Counted from the stretch's first letter, positions 31,317 to 45,143 are shown. The stretch: DNA of 64,000 nucleotides from G963422745 sp965214285 (GCA_965214285.1 OZ243946.1:682001-746000), one strand, 5' to 3'. Notes: generated by a model from the letters alone, not told the origin. Made by a program: numbers and translations.

Positions 31317-32111
31317 CTACAGCGGACCCGAGATGCCGCCGTCCTTGCGGACCCGCCAGAAGTGGATCGCCATGAAGATGACGATCACGAACGGCAGCAG
31401 CAGGACGTGCAGCACGTACCAGCGCAGCAGGGTGTCGGTGCCGATCTCCACGCCGCCGAGCAGCACGAAGCGCACCTGGTCGCCGAACACCGGCGTGTAG
31501 CCCATCATGTTGGTGCCCACCGTGACCGCCCACAGGGCGAGCTGGTCCCAGGGCAGCAGGTAGCCGGTGAACGACAGCAGCAGGGTGAGCTGCAAGAGCA
31601 TCACCCCGATCACCCAGTTGAACTCTCGGGGCGGCTTGTAGGCACCGTGGTAGAAGACCCTCGCCATGTGCAGGAACACGGTCAGCACCATCAGGTGCGC
31701 CCCCCAGCGGTGCATGTTGCGCACCAGCAGGCCGAAGGTGATCGAGTTCTGCAGGGTGTAGATGTCGTCCCAGGCCGCCGCCGCGGTGGGCCGGTAGAAG
31801 AACATCAGGAAGATGCCGGTCACGGTCAGCAGGATGAACAGGAAGAACGACAGCCCGCCCAGGCACAGCGTGTAGCTGACCTTCACGGCGTGGCGCTTCA
31901 CCTTCACCGGGTGCAGGTGGTAGAGCACGCTGTTCATGATCACGTAGGAGCGGTTGCGGGGGCTGTCGGTGTAGCCCTTGCGGAAGATCGAGCCGGGCCG
32001 GAAGATCGAGCTCCAGGCCTGCGAGCCCTGGACGCGGTCGCCGAGCTGCGACATCTGGTCCTGCATCCGCTGCGGGAGCGGCTTCTTGGCCTCTGGTTCG
32101 GTGGTTGCCAT
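31317..32111 (-). CDS. petB: cytochrome b N-terminal half (b6 type)
   Basis: 264 aa with four core helices. The His ligands sit in helices containing HRWGAHLMVLTVFLHMARVF and the C-terminal VLHVLLLPFVIVIFMAIHFW; GYLLPWDQLALWAVTVGTNM is the quinol-oxidation loop region. The ATG is preceded by GAGGAGAT. A split cytochrome b differs from the full-length QcrB of mycobacteria. Lies between the ferredoxin and petD genes. Confidence 0.93.
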   Translation of the reverse strand: MATTEPEAKKPLPQRMQDQMSQLGDRVQGSQAWSSIFRPGSIFRKGYTDSPRNRSYVIMNSVLYHLHPVKVKRHAVKVSYTLCLGGLSFFLFILLTVTGIFLMFFYRPTAAAAWDDIYTLQNSITFGLLVRNMHRWGAHLMVLTVFLHMARVFYHGAYKPPREFNWVIGVMLLQLTLLLSFTGYLLPWDQLALWAVTVGTNMMGYTPVFGDQVRFVLLGGVEIGTDTLLRWYVLHVLLLPFVIVIFMAIHFWRVRKDGGISGPL

Positions 32112-32135
32112 GTGGGGTGAGTATCTCCTCGGATC

Positions 32136-32552
32136 TCAGGCGAGGCGCATTCCGTAGCCGTAGCCGTGGGAGTTGGTGCGCTGGTGGGGGTCTCCGCCGG
32201 GCGGGGCCTCGCCGATGGGGCCCATGATGATGACGCCGGTGGGGCAGCGGTCCACGCACAGCGCGCAGCGGGTGCACACGTCGTCGTCGATGGTGAAGAT
32301 CACCTGGTCGTTGGGGTCGAGGCCGGGCTGCTCGGTGCCGATGGCGTCGTCGATGGCGTCGGGGCGCACCATGTGGATGCACTTCCAGGGGCAGATGTCC
32401 ACGCAGCCCTCGCAGAGGATGCACTCGGACTGGTCGATGTGGATGAACTGCTTGGGCTTGACCTGGCTGGTCAGCCAGGCCACCTCGACTTCCTGGAGCA
32501 CGTAGTCGTCGCGGAACTCCGGCATCGGGGGGTTGGCGTCGGTGCGGGTCAC
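32136..32552 (-). CDS. ferredoxin, 2x[4Fe-4S]
   Basis: 138 aa. CILCEGCVDICPWKC and CTRCALCVDRCP are two cluster-binding motifs separated by about 40 residues. The GTG at 32552 overlaps the stop of the upstream membrane gene (GTGA) and has GGAAGG upstream; an ATG at 32525 is the alternative but lacks a ribosome site. As second gene of the bc directon it may serve the bc complex or be the electron donor for the EFG-less complex I. That role is inferred from context only. Confidence 0.85.
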   Translation of the reverse strand: MTRTDANPPMPEFRDDYVLQEVEVAWLTSQVKPKQFIHIDQSECILCEGCVDICPWKCIHMVRPDAIDDAIGTEQPGLDPNDQVIFTIDDDVCTRCALCVDRCPTGVIIMGPIGEAPPGGDPHQRTNSHGYGYGMRLA

Positions 32553-33001
32553 GAGCGGGAGCCTTCCCGGATCAGCGGGCGCCCGAACGCCGAGCGGGCC
32601 GGCGGGGCGGCCTGGTCCTTCTGGCCCCGGCGCTGCCACATCGACCAGAGGGCGACGTTGCCGCCGAGGGCCACGAGGTAGATGACCACGGCGATGATGT
32701 CGCGGATCACCACGTAGGTGATGTCGAGCGGCATGAAGCCGCCGTCGCGCTGGTGGCGCAGGATGCCGCCGGGGCCGACGAAGAACTTGTCGACGCGCCA
32801 GTTGAGCTCGTTGTCGGCCCAGGTGAGCCACTGGTGCGGCACCACGCCGTAGACCCAGAACATCAGGAAGAACACGACCAGCGCCCCGGCCATCGCCTCG
32901 CCCCAGGTCAGCGGGGTGCCGACCGGCCGGCGCTTGGCATAGGCGACGATCCCGCCGGTGACCACGGCTGTGACGATGATGGACGTGACGAATGCGACCA
33001 C
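32549..33001 (-). CDS. small membrane protein heading the bc/complex I directon
   Basis: 150 aa with three hydrophobic segments: TSIIVTAVVTGGIVAYAKR near the N-terminus, AGALVVFFLMFWVYGVV, and VVIRDIIAVVIYLVALGGNV near the C-terminus. Between them is a Trp-rich stretch (HQWLTWADNELNW). GTG start at 33001 with GGAG about 6 nt upstream; longer in-frame starts enter the promoter region. I do not recognise the family. Its overlap with the ferredoxin gene suggests a membrane partner for it or for PetB. Confidence 0.6.
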   Translation of the reverse strand: MVAFVTSIIVTAVVTGGIVAYAKRRPVGTPLTWGEAMAGALVVFFLMFWVYGVVPHQWLTWADNELNWRVDKFFVGPGGILRHQRDGGFMPLDITYVVIRDIIAVVIYLVALGGNVALWSMWQRRGQKDQAAPPARSAFGRPLIREGSRS

Positions 33002-33052
33002 TCTCGGCTCCGGATCGAAGCGGGACCCACGTACTTCGTGAATCCGCGCACA

Positions 33053-33058
33053 AGTGTA
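33053..33058 (-). promoter_or_regulatory. possible -10 box for the respiratory directon
   Basis: TACACT on the minus strand lies about 50 nt before the GTG at 33001, in the only non-repetitive upstream stretch. No good -35 is visible. The call rests on the TANNNT match and position alone. Confidence 0.3.
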
Positions 33059-33109
33059 GTGCGAACCGAGGGCAACCCTCCTGCTCGCCGGGCCTATGTC
33101 TAGCGCGAT

Positions 33110-34110
33110 CATGCGCTGCCGACTCCGATCCGGCTGGTCCGGCCCGCGCCCGATCCGGCCCGACCCTGGTCTCCGACTCCTGGCTCCGGTACTCGCGAGC
33201 CTGATCCGGTGCCCGGCTTGGGTCTGCTGCCCAGCGCTCGATGCCTGGCTCTGATCCGGCGCGCTCGATCTGCACTGCGCTGCCGACTCCGATCCGGCTG
33301 GTCCGGCCCGCGGTCGATCCGGCTCGACCCTGGTATCCGACTCCTGGCTCCGGTACTCGCGAGCCTGATCCGGCGCGCTCGATCTGCACGGTGCTGCTGA
33401 CTCCGATCCGGTAGGCCCGGTACCGGGCCACGCGGCTCGCGAGCCTGATCCGGCACCCGGCTTGGGTCTGCTGCCCAGCGCCCGATGCCTGGCTCTGATC
33501 CGGCACTGCTCTTCCTTGGGTTTGGTGCCCGGCTTGGGTCCACTGGCCCGCGGTCAATCTGGCACTGCTCTTCCTTGGGTCTGGTGCCCGGCTTGGGTCC
33601 GCTGGCCCGCGCCCGATGCCTGGCTCTGATCCGGCACTGCTCTTCCTTGGGTCTGGTGCCCGGCTTGGGTCCACTGGCCCGCGGTCGATCTGGCACTGCT
33701 CTTCCTTGGGTCTGGTGCCCGGCTTGGGTCCGCTGGCCCGCGCCCGATGCCTGGCTCTGATCCGGTGCGCTCGATCTGCACGGTGCTGTCGGTTCCGATC
33801 CGGTAGGCCCGGTGCCGGGCCACGCTGCTCGCGCTGGTATACGGCTTGGGTCTGCTGGTCCGCGCCCGATGCCTGGCTCTGATCCGGCACGCTCGATCCA
33901 GCCCGCCCTGGTATGCGACTCCTGGCTCCGGTACTCGCGAGCCTGATCCGGCGCGCTCGATCTGCACGGTGCTGCCGGTTCCGATCCGGTAGGCCCGGTG
34001 CCGGGCCACGCGGCTCGCGAGCCTGCTCTGGCACACGGCTTGGATCGCTGCCCAGCGCCCGATGCCTGGCTCTGATCCGGCACGGTCGATCCGGGACCCG
34101 GCTTGGATCG
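33110..34110. repeat. mosaic minisatellite array between the HNH gene and the respiratory directon
   Basis: About 1 kb composed of shuffled copies of three modules. One begins with cactgctcttccttgggt (at 33504, 33563, 33635, 33694), one contains cccgatgcctggctctgatc, and one contains gtactcgcgagcctgatccg followed by gatctgcacggtgctg. Two near-identical 131-bp units (33504-33634 and 33635-33765, two mismatches) form its centre. GATCCGG recurs many times. Open frames run through it on both strands but are repetitive, so I do not call genes. From 34111 to 34384 I see nothing. Confidence 0.8.
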
Positions 34111-34384
34111 CTGGTCCATGGCCAAACCGGCTCGACGTTGATCCCCGCCACCTGACCGGTCCCCCGCGCCTGGCCATGCGGTTCGCGAGCCTGATCCGGC
34201 GCCGTTGATCTGACGGGTTTGGCCAGGGCGATGCCCTCTCTGGTCGGCTGCACGTCTTCGGTCCGCGAGGCTCGCCCTAGCGCGACGCGCCCGAGCTCGA
34301 TCCGCACGGCGCTATCGACTCCGATCCGCCGCGGCGCGGGTCGCCGCCGGTTGTACTGTCGGTGAGCGACCGCTCCCGTGACGG

Positions 34385-36232
34385 TCAGGGATCGGGCCCG
34401 TCTCGGCTGCGGATTCCGACCGCGGTGGCCTTGCGGCCGGCAGCACTGCTGCGCGCTCGGTCATCAGGGTTGCCGGTTGCGCCAGCCGAACTCGGCTCCG
34501 CGCCCGGGCTGCGCTTCGGGCTGGACGTGCCGGGGCCGTCTCGGCTGCGGGTTCCGCCTGCTGAGGTCTTGCCTCCGGCGGTGCTGGGGCTTGTGGAGTC
34601 TTGCCTGCTGCTTGTCCAGCGTTCCCGGCTGCTCTTGCCGGTCGTGGCGGAGCCATAGCTGACGGGGATGCGGTCTTGCCGGCTCTGGCCCTCGCGGGGG
34701 TTGGTGCCGGTGAGGCTGGGGATCTGGCTGGCGGGGATGCGGTGTTGGCTGCCGCTGCTGCTGTTCATGGCGAGGAGGCCTTGGGTGCCGCCGGTGGCGC
34801 GGTGGTTCTTGCGGTTCTTGCTGTTCTTCTTGGCGGGCTTGTTCTTGCGGCGGCGGGGTTGGCGGCCGGCCTTTTGGTCTTGGTCGTGGTGGTGTTGGCG
34901 GTGGCAGGGCCCGCAGAGTGCTTGGAGGTTGTCGATGTCGGTTGGCCCGCCGTTCTCCCATTCGAAGATGTGGTGAATGTCGGCGAGGTGAATGGGGGCG
35001 CCGCAGCGCACACAGCCCTTGTCGCGCACGGCGATCGCCAGGCGTTGGGCGGCATTCGGGGTGCGGGTGGAGGTGCCGAGCCACAGAGCGCGGCCGTCGC
35101 CTGAGAAGATCATGCCCGCCACCGCGGTGTCAGCCGACAGCCGCTCGAGGATGGCCGGCGGGACGGGGCCGGTGCCGAGGATCTCGCAGGCCCCGTTGGG
35201 GTTCGCGCCGTCGAAGAGGCCGATGTCTGCGGTGATGATCAACTGCGGCCGCCCGCTGCCCTTGCCGCCGCTGCTGGTGGCGGGGAGGGGCTGGTGGGTG
35301 AGCGCGTCGAGGCCGGTGATCGTCTCCAACAGCGCATCAGCCATCCGCTGAGGAGCAGTCCGGCTCTTGGTGTTGCCGGCTTTGCTGTCGGTGCGCCACA
35401 GCCTGTCGGCATGGGTCTGCAGGGCCTGGGCGAGCAGGCCGTGGCTTACCGGGTCCAGCTCAGCGTGCAAGATCCCCATCCCCGAATCACGATCGGTGCC
35501 AAGCGACGCCCGCCGGGCGTTGCGCTGACGCTTCAACTCAGCCTCACCACGATCCCGAGAGGCCTTCAACTTGGCGCGCTTGGCGTCACCGGCGAACACA
35601 TCCGCAGGCTTCGACTCCGCCAGGCCCAACAGCGCCTCGTCATTGTCCACCGCCTCAGCCCCGGCGGTCTCGGCGGTGTTGACCAGCGCAGCCGCGTGAT
35701 CGATCGTGAAACCGCCCTCGGCGAGCTTCTTCTTGGTGTTGGGCATCGCCGCCAGGCCTTGCGCGACCTTGGCCAACCGCGACGCGTCGCGCTTGGACTT
35801 GCCGGTCTGCTCAGAGATCACCCCAGCAGCACGGCCCGGGGTGGTCAACGCCGCGATTTCTGTGGTGATGTCGCACATCGCCGCGTCCAGACTCCCCTGC
35901 AAGCGCTTCGCCGCCCCAGCCGCAGCACGCAGCTCCCCCAAAGACCGACCGCCAGGCCTCACCTCACGAACCAGGGCCTCAGCCCGGCCAAACAACGCCA
36001 CCGCATCCCTGCCAGCCGCACCCGCCGCACCAGCAGCCAGGCGACCCTGAACACCAGCAGGGTTATCGGCGGGCAGAGTCAGGCCCGGGCCATCATCGGC
36101 TCGACCGCCAGCCTCACCCGTCCGGCCATCCGTGCGCAGGCCAGGCTGGTCGATGGCAGGGGCGGTCGGATCAGCGGCTGGACCAGCGGGATCGAGCGCC
36201 AAGGCCTCGGACGGGTTCGAGAGTTCGGTCAT
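34385..36232 (-). CDS. DUF222 / 13E12-type HNH endonuclease
   Basis: 615 aa. An Ala-rich N-terminal region and the DUF222 helical domain (about residues 70-330) precede a zinc-HNH core, CVRCGAPIHLADIHHIFEWE with CGPCHRQHHH (about residues 407-450). A basic, Ser/Arg-rich tail with internal repeats follows. This family is multicopy in actinobacteria, and its role (mobile nuclease or genome maintenance) is unsettled. I chose the ATG at 36232 because a TAGGGT -10 lies exactly 7 nt upstream, fitting a leaderless mRNA. Three partial copies of its 5' end lie upstream. Confidence 0.85.
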   Translation of the reverse strand: MTELSNPSEALALDPAGPAADPTAPAIDQPGLRTDGRTGEAGGRADDGPGLTLPADNPAGVQGRLAAGAAGAAGRDAVALFGRAEALVREVRPGGRSLGELRAAAGAAKRLQGSLDAAMCDITTEIAALTTPGRAAGVISEQTGKSKRDASRLAKVAQGLAAMPNTKKKLAEGGFTIDHAAALVNTAETAGAEAVDNDEALLGLAESKPADVFAGDAKRAKLKASRDRGEAELKRQRNARRASLGTDRDSGMGILHAELDPVSHGLLAQALQTHADRLWRTDSKAGNTKSRTAPQRMADALLETITGLDALTHQPLPATSSGGKGSGRPQLIITADIGLFDGANPNGACEILGTGPVPPAILERLSADTAVAGMIFSGDGRALWLGTSTRTPNAAQRLAIAVRDKGCVRCGAPIHLADIHHIFEWENGGPTDIDNLQALCGPCHRQHHHDQDQKAGRQPRRRKNKPAKKNSKNRKNHRATGGTQGLLAMNSSSGSQHRIPASQIPSLTGTNPREGQSRQDRIPVSYGSATTGKSSRERWTSSRQDSTSPSTAGGKTSAGGTRSRDGPGTSSPKRSPGAEPSSAGATGNPDDRARSSAAGRKATAVGIRSRDGPDP

Positions 36233-36239
36233 GCTGTAC

Positions 36240-36245
36240 ACCCTA
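36240..36245 (-). promoter_or_regulatory. leaderless-type -10 box of the HNH gene
   Basis: TAGGGT, 7 nt before the ATG at 36232. The same arrangement (TAGGGT, TACGGT or TAGGAC 7 nt before an ATG) is kept in front of all three truncated copies upstream, at starts 36624, 36915 and 37119. Conservation of spacing across the copies is the evidence. Confidence 0.5.
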
Positions 36246-36262
36246 TTGGACCGATATGACAA

Positions 36263-37140
36263 TCACACCCGTTTGAGAAATCTGATCTTGATCCGAGCTG
36301 CCCGGACTGCCCCACCGCACCACAAGGCCCGCCGGCCGCTCCGGCAGCCCGACCACCGGCCAGGCCATCGACAAGCAGGGCCAGGCCATCGGACGAGTCT
36401 TCTGTTCTGCCGACGAGGATCGCCAGATCCCGGGCCGGGCCTTGGGCGAGACTGGCGGCCCGACCACCGGCCTGGTCATCGGTGAGCTTGGCCCTGCCAT
36501 CGGCAAGCAGGGTCAGGCCCTGGGCTGAGCCGGTCGGAGCGCTGGCCAGGCCAGCCAGCGGATCGAGGGTCAGGGTGGCCGGATCGATGGCCAAAGCCCT
36601 GGGCGGATTCGTGAGATCGTCCATGGGGCGGACCGTATGCAGGGGGTGTGACAGTCTCGCTCCGACAGCTCCAGCCACTCCCGCAGCCCGACCGCTGGTC
36701 GAGTCATCGGCCGCACCGGCAGCCCGACCACCGGCCAGGCCATCGGCAAGCAGGGTCAGGCCATCGGCGTCACCGGCTCGGCAGCCGGCCGTACCCGCCG
36801 GATCAGCGGTCGGGCTGGCCGGGCTGGCCGGGCCGACGGCCGTGTCGCTCTGATCAGCAGCCGGGCCGGCTGGGTCGCAGGCCAACGCCCTGGGCGGATT
36901 CGTGAGATCGTGCATGGGGCGGACCCTATGCAGGGGGTGTGACACTCTCGCTCCGACAGCTCCAGCCACTCCCGCAGCCCGACCGCTGGTCGAGTCGCCG
37001 GCCGCGACCTGTGCGCCGCCGTCGAGCATTGCCAGATCCCGGGCTGAGAGGGCCGGAGCAGCGGCCAGGCCAGCGGGATCGCAGGCCAACGCCCTGGGCG
37101 GATTCGTGAGATCGTTCATGCGGCGTGTCCTACTGACGGG
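36263..37140 (-). pseudogene. three tandem partial copies of the HNH gene's promoter and 5' coding region
   Basis: Starts at 37119, 36915 and 36624 each encode M-x-D-L-T-N-P-P-R-A-L, matching MTELSNPSEAL of the intact gene at 36232. Each is preceded by the conserved block GTGTCACACCCCCTGCATA or a variant. After 60-100 codons of Ala/Gly/Asp-rich sequence each runs into the next copy, and the frame stays open through all three. None has the DUF222 or HNH domain. I read this as repeated tandem duplication of the 5' end with decay, not as one 306-aa gene. Confidence 0.6.
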
Positions 37141-37298
37141 GTACGACACTCTCTGCGTCTGTTCGGATATCAGGACGCCCGAGCACCGCGGACAGCAGGC
37201 ATCGGTCTGCCTGGCTTGGCCTCTGGGCTGGTCTGCGCTAACCGGCGCCAGCTGCCGACTGGCGGACGACGGTCGGCTGTCCTAACGCCGCGTGGAGC

Positions 37299-37492
37299 CG
37301 GGGGTGATCGTCTGGGTCGGCAGGAGTCCCAAAGACCCACGCGCCTACTGGACGCTGAACGGCCAACGACATCCAGGGCACTGAGCTACTCTAAACGGAC
37401 TCTAAACGGCCCGCGAGCCCGCTACCTGCGGTTTTGCGGCTACTCTAAACCTACTCTAAACAGTTTAGAGTAGCCGAACGGCGACAACCGGC
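37299..37492 (+). repeat. left copy of the direct repeat flanking the AlbA-type gene
   Basis: Matches 38909-39137 at an offset of 1,610 nt over the first 90 positions, then with small length differences. It contains the last 28 codons and stop of the AlbA-type gene (37301-37384, a remnant ending in YWTLNGQRHPG), then the motif CGCGAGCCCGCTACCTGCGG, then operator half-sites. It shows that the regulator cassette was once duplicated. Confidence 0.8.
37386..37473 (+). promoter_or_regulatory. operator-like array with a near-perfect palindrome
   Basis: Half-sites ACTCTAAAC recur at about 37388, 37399, 37442 and 37453. The last is part of a palindrome at 37451-37473 with 11-bp arms CTACTCTAAAC and GTTTAGAGTAG around one central base. 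Such iterated and inverted sites are typical of a DNA-binding regulator's operator. The obvious candidate is the AlbA/winged-helix protein encoded next. Confidence 0.6.
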
Positions 37493-37534
37493 CCGGATTC
37501 TCCTCGCCGAGCCTGCCCCAGTCACGCGCAATCC

Positions 37535-37555
37535 TACTCTAAAGCGTTTAGAGTA
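37535..37555 (+). promoter_or_regulatory. operator overlapping the promoter of the AlbA-type gene
   Basis: Palindrome with 9-bp arms TACTCTAAA and TTTAGAGTA around GCG, the same sequence family as the array at 37386-37473. TAGAGT (37549-37554) within the right arm is a plausible -10 box, 6 nt before the ATG at 37561. A protein bound here would block transcription, so autorepression is inferred. Confidence 0.55.
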
Positions 37556-37560
37556 TGGCC

Positions 37561-38994
37561 ATGTCGACTGTGGCCGTTGAACAGGCGCTCAATCTGGGGG
37601 TCGAGGCTCGTGGCACCGCTCTCCTCGAGCTTGCCGAGAATCAGTGGTTCGATCGCAAAGGGCCGCGGGTCGCTCCCAAAGACCTGGCCAATGCCCTGAT
37701 CGGATTCGCCAACGCCGAAGGCGGCACCGTCGTGATCGGACTGGGGGACGGCAAGGTCGAGGGCATTGCCAGCGTCAAGGCGAAGCGGCACTCGGAATGG
37801 CTGCAGGCCGCCTTCGACTTCTCCAGGCCGACCGTTCCCTGCAGGACGCGGCTCGTCGACTGCCTCAACGACCGCGGCAGCCTCGACGAGCTCCTCGTGA
37901 TCGACATCGACGCCAGCCGCCAGGTCCACGCCAACGCCAAGGACGAGGCGTACCTCAGGGTCGGCGACGAGAATCGGCGCCTGACCTTCGCCCAGCGACA
38001 GGAGCTGATCTTCGACAAGGGCCAGTCGAGCTTCGAGGGCAGCGTCGTGAGCGACGCAGGCATGGCCGACCTCGACAGCGCCCTGATCGCCTCATATGCG
38101 GAGGCACTCGGCGCTTCTGACCCTGAGCGCCTTCTCGTCAACCGGGGTTTCGCCAGTCCCGAGGGCAACCTCACCACCGCGGCGGTGCTCTTGTTCGCGG
38201 CCCAGCCGCAGCGCTGGTTTCCCGGAGCCAGCCTGCGAATCCTGCGCTATGGCGGCACCGAACGCGGCACCGGCGCTCGACAGCAACTCCTGCACGACCG
38301 GCGCATTGAGGGTCCGATCCCGCACCAGCTCGACCAAGCAAGCGCGGAGATGAGCGATCTGGTCCCAACGCGCAAGGCGCTCGGGCCGAGCGGTCGATTC
38401 GAGGAGATCGAGTTCATCCCCAGTGGCGCTTGGCTCGAAGCCATCGTCAATGCCGTCGTTCACCGCTCCTACAGCGTGAGCGGCGACCACATCCGAGTCG
38501 AGATCTTCGACGACCGGATCGAGATCGAGAGCCCTGGCCGCTTCCCTGGCATCGTCGACGTCTCCGACCCGCTCCACCTCGTGCGCTTTGCTCGCAACCC
38601 CATGATCGCTCGAGTCTGTGCCGACCTCGCCTTCGGGCAGGAACTCGGCGAAGGGATCCGCCGCATCTTCGAGCAGATGCGCCTCGCTGGGCTTGCCAAC
38701 CCCGAATACCTGCAGACAGCGGGGAGCGTACGGCTGACCCTGAACGCCAACGCCATCGACCACGAGCTGGAAGCCCGGCTCCCGGCCGGGGCGATTGACC
38801 TGATCCGCTACATCAGAGACGGCATACGGGTCAGCACGGGCGAGCTGGTCGAGGCCACGGGCCACTCACGCCCTCATGTGCTCAGCCAACTCAAGGCACT
38901 ACGTGACGCCGGGGTGATCGCCTGGGTCGGCAATCACCCCAAAGACCCACGCGCCTACTGGACGCTGAACGGCCAACGACATCCAGGGCGCTGA
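37561..38994 (+). CDS. AlbA/Schlafen-type ATP-binding transcriptional regulator
   Basis: 477 aa. The N-terminal AlbA_2 (Schlafen AAA_4) domain has ENQWFDRKG and LIGFANAEGGTVVIGLGDG. A GHKL-like ATP-binding region follows (LEAIVNAVVHRSYSVSGDHI with FDDRIEIESPG and GQELGEGIRRIF). The C-terminus is a winged helix (STGELVEATGHSRPHVLSQL). I chose the ATG at 37561 over 37555 because a TAGAGT -10 lies 6 nt upstream, which would make the mRNA leaderless. Family members are often regulators in defence islands. Its position upstream of the DISARM-like operon and the palindromic operators fit that role. Confidence 0.85.
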   Translation: MSTVAVEQALNLGVEARGTALLELAENQWFDRKGPRVAPKDLANALIGFANAEGGTVVIGLGDGKVEGIASVKAKRHSEWLQAAFDFSRPTVPCRTRLVDCLNDRGSLDELLVIDIDASRQVHANAKDEAYLRVGDENRRLTFAQRQELIFDKGQSSFEGSVVSDAGMADLDSALIASYAEALGASDPERLLVNRGFASPEGNLTTAAVLLFAAQPQRWFPGASLRILRYGGTERGTGARQQLLHDRRIEGPIPHQLDQASAEMSDLVPTRKALGPSGRFEEIEFIPSGAWLEAIVNAVVHRSYSVSGDHIRVEIFDDRIEIESPGRFPGIVDVSDPLHLVRFARNPMIARVCADLAFGQELGEGIRRIFEQMRLAGLANPEYLQTAGSVRLTLNANAIDHELEARLPAGAIDLIRYIRDGIRVSTGELVEATGHSRPHVLSQLKALRDAGVIAWVGNHPKDPRAYWTLNGQRHPGR

Positions 38995-39137
38995 GCTACT
39001 CTAACGCTGCTCTAACGGGCTCGCGAGCCCGCTACCTGCGGTTTTGCAGCTACTCTAACGCTACTTGAACGCTACTCTAACGCTACTTGAACACTGCTCT
39101 AACGGTCATCGAGTAGCCGAACGGCGACAACCGGCCC
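38909..39137 (+). repeat. right copy of the direct repeat, with diverged half-site array
   Basis: Covers the 3' end of the AlbA-type gene and 140 nt beyond. After the shared block with CGCGAGCCCGCTACCTGCGG come iterated half-sites of the form ACTCTAACG and ACTTGAACG, including a 22-bp unit repeated in tandem. The left copy has ACTCTAAAC instead, so the two arrays have diverged in a consistent way. Both copies end with the same block GTAGCCGAACGGCGACAACC. Confidence 0.8.
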
Positions 39138-39652
39138 GTTCAGCCCGCCGCTGACCCCACCCGGCCGACGGCTCGACGTGGGTCTTCAGACCCAGCCAGC
39201 CACCACCGCGACCAGGTGGATGGCGTCCAGCGGCAGCCACCAGCCTCGTCGTCGGTGGTGCGAGGGTTGGGGACGGCCCGCGCGATTCAGAGGCTTCAGC
39301 CAGCACCGGCTGTTTCGCCTGTGAGGGTACGAGGTCAGGCATGCGGCGATGCGGGCCCGTGACTCGCGCAGAGGCTTTGGACGTCGAGACCGGCGGGGGT
39401 GCGGCGGCTGCCCAAAAAGGCGGGGGTCCATGGCCAGCGTAGAGGGGTCTGCCGCTGAGACGGGCGGGATGTGGGGGGTCAGGCCAGCGAGGCGAGAGGT
39501 TCATGACCAGCGCTGAGGCTCTGTCGCGGAGACGGGCCGAGGGTGCCAGTGCCAGGGCGGCGGAGGGTGGAGGTGGGGTGGCGGGAGTGGGCCAGGCGGG
39601 GAGTGGGCCAGGGGGAAGTGCGTCGGGTTAGCGACGACCCGCCAGGCCGAAC

Positions 39653-39658
39653 TAGGGT
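39653..39658 (+). promoter_or_regulatory. leaderless-type -10 box of the defence operon
   Basis: TAGGGT, 8 nt before the GTG at 39667, matching the HNH-gene promoter arrangement. The stretch 39138-39652 upstream contains no gene I can support; its open frames are short and low in complexity. Confidence 0.45.
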
Positions 39659-39666
39659 CGCAGCCG

Positions 39667-45143
<5,477 letters not shown>

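Noticed and set aside
33110..34110. CRISPR array
   Set aside because: The repeats are modular and contiguous with variable lengths of 59-131 bp. There are no unique spacers between constant repeats and no cas gene nearby.
32553..34307. Upstream extension of the ferredoxin frame through the repeat region (723 codons in total)
   Set aside because: The extension is pure repeat translation (Arg/Pro/Gly/Ala). The GTG at 32552 overlaps the preceding stop and has a ribosome site.
36229..37149. A single 306-aa protein upstream of the HNH gene
   Set aside because: It consists of three similar start regions in series with promoter-like blocks between them. Tandem duplication of a 5' end explains it better.
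39138..39652. Small gene between the regulator and the defence operon
   Set aside because: Open frames are short, Pro/Arg-rich, lack ribosome sites, and resemble no protein I know.
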